From Cellulomonas sp. KH9 (GTDB lineage Bacteria > Actinomycetota > Actinomycetes > Actinomycetales > Cellulomonadaceae), in contig NZ_FOSE01000001.1 of assembly GCF_900114185.1 (NCBI RefSeq), positions 459,749-523,748 of the forward strand: a stretch of DNA of 64,000 nucleotides. The letters run 5' to 3'. The notes under the pieces are model-generated. The model saw nothing but the letters and a program-made list of their open reading frames with translations, had not been told where the DNA came from and made no database searches. Shown here piece by piece: positions 59,323-64,000 of the stretch (position 1 is the first letter of the stretch; every line of letters begins with the position of its first letter). Position numbers and translations under genes: made by a program.

Positions 59323-60056
59323 CGACGACCGTCGCCGCACGCCCGTCGCCCACGGCGCACACCGCGCGCCGGCTGGGCGCGGCGCTGGCGACCATGGCCT
59401 GGATCTTCTGGGCGATCGCGGTCGTGGCGGCCGTGACCGCCACCCTCGTCGCCTGGCGGGTCGCCGGCAGCGTCGACGTGTCGATCATGGTCTACGCCCG
59501 GCAGGCGGCGACCTGGTTCCCGTTCTCGCTCGGCATCATGCTGGTCGCCGCCTACCTGCGGGTGCACATCGCGTCGGGCATGACGCGCCGGACGTTCGTC
59601 CGGGCCGCGCTGCTCGTCGAGGTGGCCGCCGGTGTCGGGTACGCGGCCGTCTTCACGGCCCTCGTGCTGCTGGAGCGGGCCGTCCACGACGCCCTGGGCT
59701 GGGGGGCGGTGATCACCGAGGTCCAGCTCGCCGACGAGTACGCATCCGCCGGGGCGATGCTGCTCGAGATGTCCGTGACCTGCGTCGTCGCGAACCTGTC
59801 CGGGCTGCTCGTCGGAGCCGTCTACCAGCGGTTCGGCGCCTGGGCCGGCACGCTCACGCTCCCGCTGACCGTGGGTCCGCTCGTGCTGCTGCTCTACATC
59901 CCCGGCGTCCGGTTCGTCGACCTGCCGGGCGTCTGGACCACGACCGCGGCGGGCCACCTGGCCCTGGCGGTCGGCGTGGGCGTCGTCCTGGCCGCGGTGA
60001 TGGCGGCGGTCTTCGCCGCCCTCGTGCGGCGGCTGCAGCTCGCCCCGGCGCCCTGA
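59319..60056 (+). CDS. Membrane protein of the YtrA-like locus, paralogue 1
   Basis: 245 residues, six helices. MVYARQAATWFPFSLGIMLVAAYLRVHIASGMTRRTFVRAALLVEV and LSGLLVGAVYQRFGAWAGTLTLPLTVGPL are shared with the next gene at roughly 45% identity, so they are tandem paralogues. I recognise no transporter family beyond a permease-like topology. ATG overlaps the ATPase stop, which suggests it forms the membrane part of that ATPase complex, perhaps as a heterodimer with its paralogue. Confidence 0.82.
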   Translation: MTTTVAARPSPTAHTARRLGAALATMAWIFWAIAVVAAVTATLVAWRVAGSVDVSIMVYARQAATWFPFSLGIMLVAAYLRVHIASGMTRRTFVRAALLVEVAAGVGYAAVFTALVLLERAVHDALGWGAVITEVQLADEYASAGAMLLEMSVTCVVANLSGLLVGAVYQRFGAWAGTLTLPLTVGPLVLLLYIPGVRFVDLPGVWTTTAAGHLALAVGVGVVLAAVMAAVFAALVRRLQLAPAP

Positions 60057-60114
60057 CGACCGACCACCCGACCCCCGACCACCGGACACCCCGACCACGA
60101 GAGAGGAGGCGACG

Positions 60115-60861
60115 ATGACCGCCACCGCCACCGCCGCACCGGCGGGCCGCACCGGCCCGCTGCGGCACACCGTCACCCGGCTCGCCGCCGCCAACCTCAC
60201 GCTGCTCGTCTGGTTCTGGGTGTGCTCGGTGCCGGTCGTCGTGGTCGCGAGCGTCCTGGTCGACCGGCTGCTGGGCGTCGACGACGCGTCCGTCGTGCTC
60301 TACGCGCGGCACGCGGCCATCTGGTTCCCGTTCTCCCAGGCCATCGCCCTCGTCGCGCTCTACCTGCGGCTGCACGTCGCCGCCGGCATGACGCGCAGGA
60401 CGTTCGCGCGGGCGACGGTGCTCGTCGGGGTCGGCACGGGCGCGGCCTACGGCGTCGTGCTCACCGTGCTCGCGGTCGTCGAGCGCGGCATCCACACGGC
60501 CCTCGGCCGGGGCTGGCGGGTGACCGACGGCTTCCTCGCCGACGAGTCCTCACCCCTCGGCCTGCTGCTCGCCGAGCTCGTCGTGTGCTGCGTCGTCGGG
60601 AACGTCTCCGCCCTGCTCGTCGGGGCCGCCTACCAGCGCTGGGGCGGACTGCGCGGCACGCTCGCGCTGCCGCTCACCGTGGGCCCCGTGTTCCTGGTCT
60701 TCGCCCTGCTCGGCGCGTCCGGCGGCTGGGGCCCGCTGCCCGCCGCCGCCCCTGGCCCGCCGTGGCCCGCGCTCGGCTGGTCCGCGCTCGTCGTCGCCCT
60801 CACCGCCGCGGCCTACACCGCCGTCGTCCGCCGCACGCAGCTGCGGCCACCGCACCCGTAA
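60115..60861 (+). CDS. Membrane protein of the YtrA-like locus, paralogue 2
   Basis: 248 residues, six helices. VVLYARHAAIWFPFSQAIALVALYLRLHVAAGMTRRTFARATVLVGV parallels the upstream protein segment by segment, including GMTRRTF after helix two and VGAAYQRWGGLRGTLALPLTVGPV. The conserved cytoplasmic GMTRRTF loop may contact the ATPase. ATG has GAGAGGAGGC upstream. 58 bases separate the two genes. Confidence 0.82.
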   Translation: MTATATAAPAGRTGPLRHTVTRLAAANLTLLVWFWVCSVPVVVVASVLVDRLLGVDDASVVLYARHAAIWFPFSQAIALVALYLRLHVAAGMTRRTFARATVLVGVGTGAAYGVVLTVLAVVERGIHTALGRGWRVTDGFLADESSPLGLLLAELVVCCVVGNVSALLVGAAYQRWGGLRGTLALPLTVGPVFLVFALLGASGGWGPLPAAAPGPPWPALGWSALVVALTAAAYTAVVRRTQLRPPHP

Positions 60862-60979
60862 CCGCCCACCGCGTCACCCCGCGTCACCCGTCACCACGGA
60901 CCCGGCACCCGCCGGGGCCGCGGCACCCCGCACCCACGCGCCGGTCCCCGGCGCGCCCACCGCCCACCCGGAGGTCAGC

Positions 60980-61969
60980 ATGAGCACCACCCCGGTCGTC
61001 CGCGCGGAGCACCTGCGCAAGTCCTACGGCACCACCCTGGCCGTGCGGGACGTGTCCCTCACCGTCGAGCGCGGCGAGATCTACGGCGTCCTCGGGCGCA
61101 ACGGCGCCGGCAAGACGACGACGGTCGAGATGATCGCCGGCCTGCGGCGCCCCGACGGCGGCACGGTCGAGGTCCTCGGTCTCGACCCGACGACGCAGGC
61201 CGCGGCGCTGCACGAGAGGGTCGGCCTGCAGCTGCAGGAGTCCGCGATGCCGGACCGGCTGCGGGTGCGCGAGGCGCTCGACCTGTACGCGTCGTTCTAC
61301 CCCGACCCCGCCGACCCCGCGGACCTCCTGGACCTGCTGGGGCTGACGGACAAGAAGGACACCGCCTTCAAGGACCTGTCCGGCGGTCAGAAGCAGCGGC
61401 TGTCGGTCGCCCTCGCGCTCGTCGGGCGTCCGGAGCTCGCGATCCTCGACGAGCTCACCACCGGGCTGGACCCCCACGCCCGGCGCGAGACGTGGGCCGT
61501 GGTCGAGGCGATCCGCGACGCGGGCGTCACGATCATCCTGGTCACCCACCTCATGGAGGAGGCCGAGCGGCTGTGCGACCGGATCGCGCTCATCGCGTCC
61601 GGCCAGGTCGCGGCCGTCGGCACGCCGGCGGAGATCGTCACCCTGGCGCAGGGCGAGCAGGTGCTGCGCGTACGGCCGCACACCCCGGTCGCCGACGCGG
61701 TCCTCCTGGCGGCGGTGGCCGGCGTCCCGGGCGTCCGCGACGCGGTCGTCGAGGACCGGGCGCTGGTCGTCCGCGGGGGCGGCACGGTCGTGCAGGACGT
61801 CATGGTCGCTCTCTCGCGGCACGACGTCCGGGCGCAGGACGTCCGTCTGGAGCGTGCGTCCCTCGAGGACGCGTTCGTCTCCCTCACCGGCACCGGCACC
61901 CCCGGCGCCACGACCACGCCGCCGACGACGCCGGCGGCCACCCCGACGACCGCTCCTGCGGAGGTGTGA
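60980..61969 (+). CDS. ABC transporter ATP-binding protein, DrrA/CcmA-like
   Basis: 329 residues. LRKSYGTTLAVRDVSLTVERGEIYGVLGRNGAGKTTT holds Walker A, LSGGQKQRLSVALALVGRPELAILDELTTGLDPHARR the signature and Walker B, then VTHLMEEAERLCD. The last ~90 residues are a DUF4162-like domain (VLRVRPHTPVADAVL to LEDAFVSLTG) and a Thr/Pro tail. Works with the permease one base downstream. Drug-export ATPases of actinobacteria share this layout. Confidence 0.93.
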   Translation: MSTTPVVRAEHLRKSYGTTLAVRDVSLTVERGEIYGVLGRNGAGKTTTVEMIAGLRRPDGGTVEVLGLDPTTQAAALHERVGLQLQESAMPDRLRVREALDLYASFYPDPADPADLLDLLGLTDKKDTAFKDLSGGQKQRLSVALALVGRPELAILDELTTGLDPHARRETWAVVEAIRDAGVTIILVTHLMEEAERLCDRIALIASGQVAAVGTPAEIVTLAQGEQVLRVRPHTPVADAVLLAAVAGVPGVRDAVVEDRALVVRGGGTVVQDVMVALSRHDVRAQDVRLERASLEDAFVSLTGTGTPGATTTPPTTPAATPTTAPAEV

Positions 61970-61970
61970 C

Positions 61971-62852
61971 ATGACGACCCCCACGACCCCGACCCCCGGC
62001 CCGACGTCGAGCACGGCCACCGGCACGACGCCCGACGCCGCCGTGCGCCGCCGCGCGCTCGCCCCGACCGCCGGCGTCGTCGCGCACCGCGCGCCGGGCG
62101 GTGCCCTGGCACGCATGATCGCCGTCGAGGCACGCCTGATGGTGCGCGACCCGTCCGTGCTGTTCTTCGCGCTGCTGTTCCCGGCGGTGCTGCTGACGGT
62201 GCTGGGCCTGGTGATGCCCTGGGCGGACCTGCCCTACGACGACAGCGACCCGCTCCTGGGCGCGATCACCGCCATCACGGGGTACACCCCGATCGTCCTG
62301 AGCCTGGCCGCCGCGACCGTCGCGGTCTCCACGTTCCCGGCGATCATCGCGACGTACCGCCAGCGCGGAGTGCTGCGCCGGCTGTCGACCACGCCGGTCG
62401 GGCCTGCGCGCCTGCTGGTGGCGCAGGTGGTCGTCAACCTCGCGGCACTGCTCCTCGCCGCCGCGCTCGCGGTCGCCTCGGGCGTGCTGGTGCTCGACAT
62501 CTCGCTGCCGGAGCAGCCGGCGACCGTCCTGCTGGCGTTCCTGCTGGCGGTGCTGTCGGCCTTCGCGCTGGGCTCGCTCGTGGCGGCCCGGGCCCCGACG
62601 GCGGCGGCGGCCAACGGGTGGGGGATGACGCTCTACTTCCTCTGCCTGTTCTTCGCCGGGGTGTGGCTGCCGCTGCCGCTGATGCCGGACCTCGTGCAGG
62701 ACATCGCGGGGTACACGCCGCTCGGCGCGGCCACGCAGGCGATGACCGCGGGGTGGGTCGGGCAGCCGTTCCCGACCACCCAGCTCCTGGTCATGGCGGT
62801 GTGGGCGCTGGTCGGCGTGCCCGTCGCCGTCCGGCTGTTCCGCTGGACCTGA
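61971..62852 (+). CDS. ABC-2 type export permease
   Basis: 293 residues. A ~45-residue Thr/Pro start, then six helices of an ABC-2 permease: MIAVEARLMVRDPSVLFFALLFPAVLLTVLGLVM, TYRQRGVLRRLSTTPVGPARLLVAQVVVN and GVWLPLPLMPDLVQDIAGYTPLGAATQAM are the standard DrrB/YadH-type signatures. ATG at 61971 has GGAGG upstream. Last gene of the locus, followed by a 12-bp hairpin. Confidence 0.91.
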   Translation: MTTPTTPTPGPTSSTATGTTPDAAVRRRALAPTAGVVAHRAPGGALARMIAVEARLMVRDPSVLFFALLFPAVLLTVLGLVMPWADLPYDDSDPLLGAITAITGYTPIVLSLAAATVAVSTFPAIIATYRQRGVLRRLSTTPVGPARLLVAQVVVNLAALLLAAALAVASGVLVLDISLPEQPATVLLAFLLAVLSAFALGSLVAARAPTAAAANGWGMTLYFLCLFFAGVWLPLPLMPDLVQDIAGYTPLGAATQAMTAGWVGQPFPTTQLLVMAVWALVGVPVAVRLFRWT

Positions 62853-62874
62853 TCGACGCGCCGGGGAGCCCGTC

Positions 62875-62926
62875 GACCGGGACCCGCCGTCCGTGCCGCC
62901 CCGCGGCCGGCGGCCGGGTCCCGGTC
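62875..62926 (+). terminator. 12-bp stem terminator after the ABC locus
   Basis: GACCGGGACCCG (62875-62886) pairs perfectly with CGGGTCCCGGTC (62915-62926); GC-rich loop, no T-run. Confidence 0.65.
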
Positions 62927-63001
62927 GTCGTCGTGCGCCGGGGTTCGCGGGGTGCGTCGCGGCGCCCACCAGGTTGGTCGCGCTCCCACGACCGCGGCTC
63001 C

Positions 63002-63013
63002 CTAAGCGTTTCG
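63002..63013. promoter_or_regulatory. LacI-type operator before the GH48 gene
   Basis: CTAAGCGTTTCG differs by one base from the reverse complement of the site at 57916-57927 upstream of the GH127 gene. Confidence 0.55.
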
Positions 63014-63203
63014 CGGCCTGGACGGTGCCTGTGGACCTGGTGAGAGTGAGCGTCGTCCAGACCGCTCACCGCGGGCGCGCGACGCTGCGCACCGCGGACC
63101 GGTCCGTTCCTTCGTGCAGGACTGTCGCCGGCTCCGAGGCCGTCGACAGGCTCCACGCCGGCACCGAGGCCGCGCGTGGTCGACGCCAGGAAAGGTACGG
63201 AAG

Positions 63204-64000
63204 ATGTCCTCAAGCACCCGACGGCGTGCCGTCAGAGCGGCCTGGGCCGTCCTGACCGCCACGACGCTCGTGGCCGCAGGCGGCATACAGGCCGCCCAGG
63301 CGCTCTCCGGCTCGACGTCGCAGGCAGCGGTCCCCGCTGCCGTGGCGGTCGACTCCGAGTACGCGCAGCGGTTCCTCGAGCAGTACGAGAAGATCAAGGA
63401 CCCCGCCAACGGGTACTTCAGCCCGCAGGGCATCCCGTACCACGCGGTCGAGACCCTCATGGTCGAGGCCCCGGACTACGGGCACATGACCACGTCGGAG
63501 GCGTACAGCTACTGGATCTGGCTCGAGGCCCTGTACGGGCAGGCCACCGGTGACTGGGACCCGCTGAACGAGGCGTGGACCAACATGGAGACGTACATGA
63601 TCCCCCAGCAGGCGGATCAGCCCACGAACTCCTTCTACAAGGCCGACGCCCCGGCCAGCTACGCCTCGGAGTACAACCACCCGAGCAACTACCCGTCGCA
63701 GATCGGCAGCAGCGGCAGCGTCGGCAAGGACCCGATCGCCGCCGAGCTCCGCGCGACCTACGGCAACAACGACATCTACCAGATGCACTGGCTGGGCGAC
63801 GTCGACAACATCTACGGCTTCGGTGCCGCACCCGGCCCCGGCTGCCAGCTCGGCCCGGACCACGAGGGCATGTCGCTCGTCAACACCTTCCAGCGCGGCC
63901 CGCAGGAGTCCGTGTGGGAGACCGTCCCCCACCCCACCTGCGACGACTTCACGTACGGCGGTCCGAACGGCTACCTGGACCTGTTCACGGGTGACGCGTC
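63204..64000 (+). CDS. GH48 reducing-end exocellulase, N-terminal part
   Basis: 265 residues up to the window edge, frame still open. Signal peptide: RRRAVRAAWAVLTATTLVAAGG, cleaved near AQA. The mature start SEYAQRFLEQYEKIKDPANGYFSPQGIPYHAVETLMVEAPDYGHMTTSEAYSYWIWLEALYG is the hallmark of GH48, and EAYSYWIWLEA contains the catalytic-acid Glu region. MHWLGDVDNIYGFG follows as in CelS/CbhB. The full protein is expected near 640 residues plus a CBM. It processively releases cellobiose from cellulose reducing ends outside the cell. Confidence 0.95.
   Translation, partial: MSSSTRRRAVRAAWAVLTATTLVAAGGIQAAQALSGSTSQAAVPAAVAVDSEYAQRFLEQYEKIKDPANGYFSPQGIPYHAVETLMVEAPDYGHMTTSEAYSYWIWLEALYGQATGDWDPLNEAWTNMETYMIPQQADQPTNSFYKADAPASYASEYNHPSNYPSQIGSSGSVGKDPIAAELRATYGNNDIYQMHWLGDVDNIYGFGAAPGPGCQLGPDHEGMSLVNTFQRGPQESVWETVPHPTCDDFTYGGPNGYLDLFTGDA

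Larger units (their letters stand above)
62853..63203 (+). promoter_or_regulatory. Intergenic region and promoter of the GH48 gene
   Basis: 351 bases without a gene. It holds the permease terminator (62875-62926), a LacI-like site (63002-63013) and, right before ATG 63204, AGGAAAGG as ribosome site. No convincing -10/-35 pair was found. Confidence 0.5.

Overview
The window is very GC-rich DNA, roughly three quarters G+C by eye. It carries overlapping start/stop operons, GTG starts, a small SRP RNA, several -10 boxes of the TANNNT type, an F420-type luciferase-like oxidoreductase, uptake and lipid genes of actinobacterial type, and secreted plant-polysaccharide enzymes: a GH48 exocellulase, a CBM2 protein and a ricin-domain GH127-like enzyme. 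Together these point to a cellulolytic actinobacterium of the Cellulomonas type. The genus is an inference; no search was run.

Layout. 1-9100 is mostly housekeeping and metabolism: the end of an SDR gene, tRNA-Ser(TGA), an Atg22-like MFS transporter with an alpha/beta hydrolase, the metNIQ methionine importer, a tyrosine phosphatase, a Nei2-type DNA glycosylase and small conserved genes. 9145-16618 holds an LLM oxidoreductase, then a three-gene operon (GT2 synthase, membrane-fusion-like protein, membrane-anchored GH81 beta-1,3-glucanase) that looks like a beta-1,3-glucan (curdlan-like) system, and a GT87-like membrane enzyme. 16846-24000 has a uracil/xanthine permease, a LytR_C protein, a three-gene lipid operon with degenerate catalytic motifs, a PadR/HAAS pair and a cold-shock gene. 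24145-34081 is a run of proteases (M48, P1, CAAX), small DUF proteins, tRNA-Ser(GGA), an orphan AAA ATPase and an amidohydrolase. 34178-41315 is a replication/repair block (SRP RNA, ABC/FtsX transporter, dnaX, a lipoprotein, recR, DUF5063). 41493-48897 has an ABC transporter, a thioredoxin/DUF4395 pair, a secreted CBM2 protein, and lysC-asd, which make aspartate semialdehyde.

48913-52119 (minus strand) is the most unusual locus. Four tightly packed genes encode a secreted two-repeat protein, an amidoligase-fold enzyme, a SigE-family sigma factor and a membrane protein that carries the same extracellular repeat. I read it as a candidate undescribed signalling or peptide-modification cassette. 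52203-58000 contains a natural LLM/FAD-oxidase fusion divergent from a MarR regulator, and the GH127/ricin enzyme. 58010-62852 is a YtrA-like (GntR) ABC transporter locus led by a 40-bp palindrome. The window ends inside a GH48 exocellulase gene.

Two themes cross the window. First, at least fourteen genes have a TANNNT -10 box placed 6-8 bases before the start codon and so are probably transcribed as leaderless mRNAs; six more have GANNNT at exactly the same 6-base spacing. Second, LacI-type half-sites around AAGCG/GCGTT occur upstream of the glucan operon, the GH127 gene, the CBM2 gene and the GH48 gene, suggesting shared sugar control.
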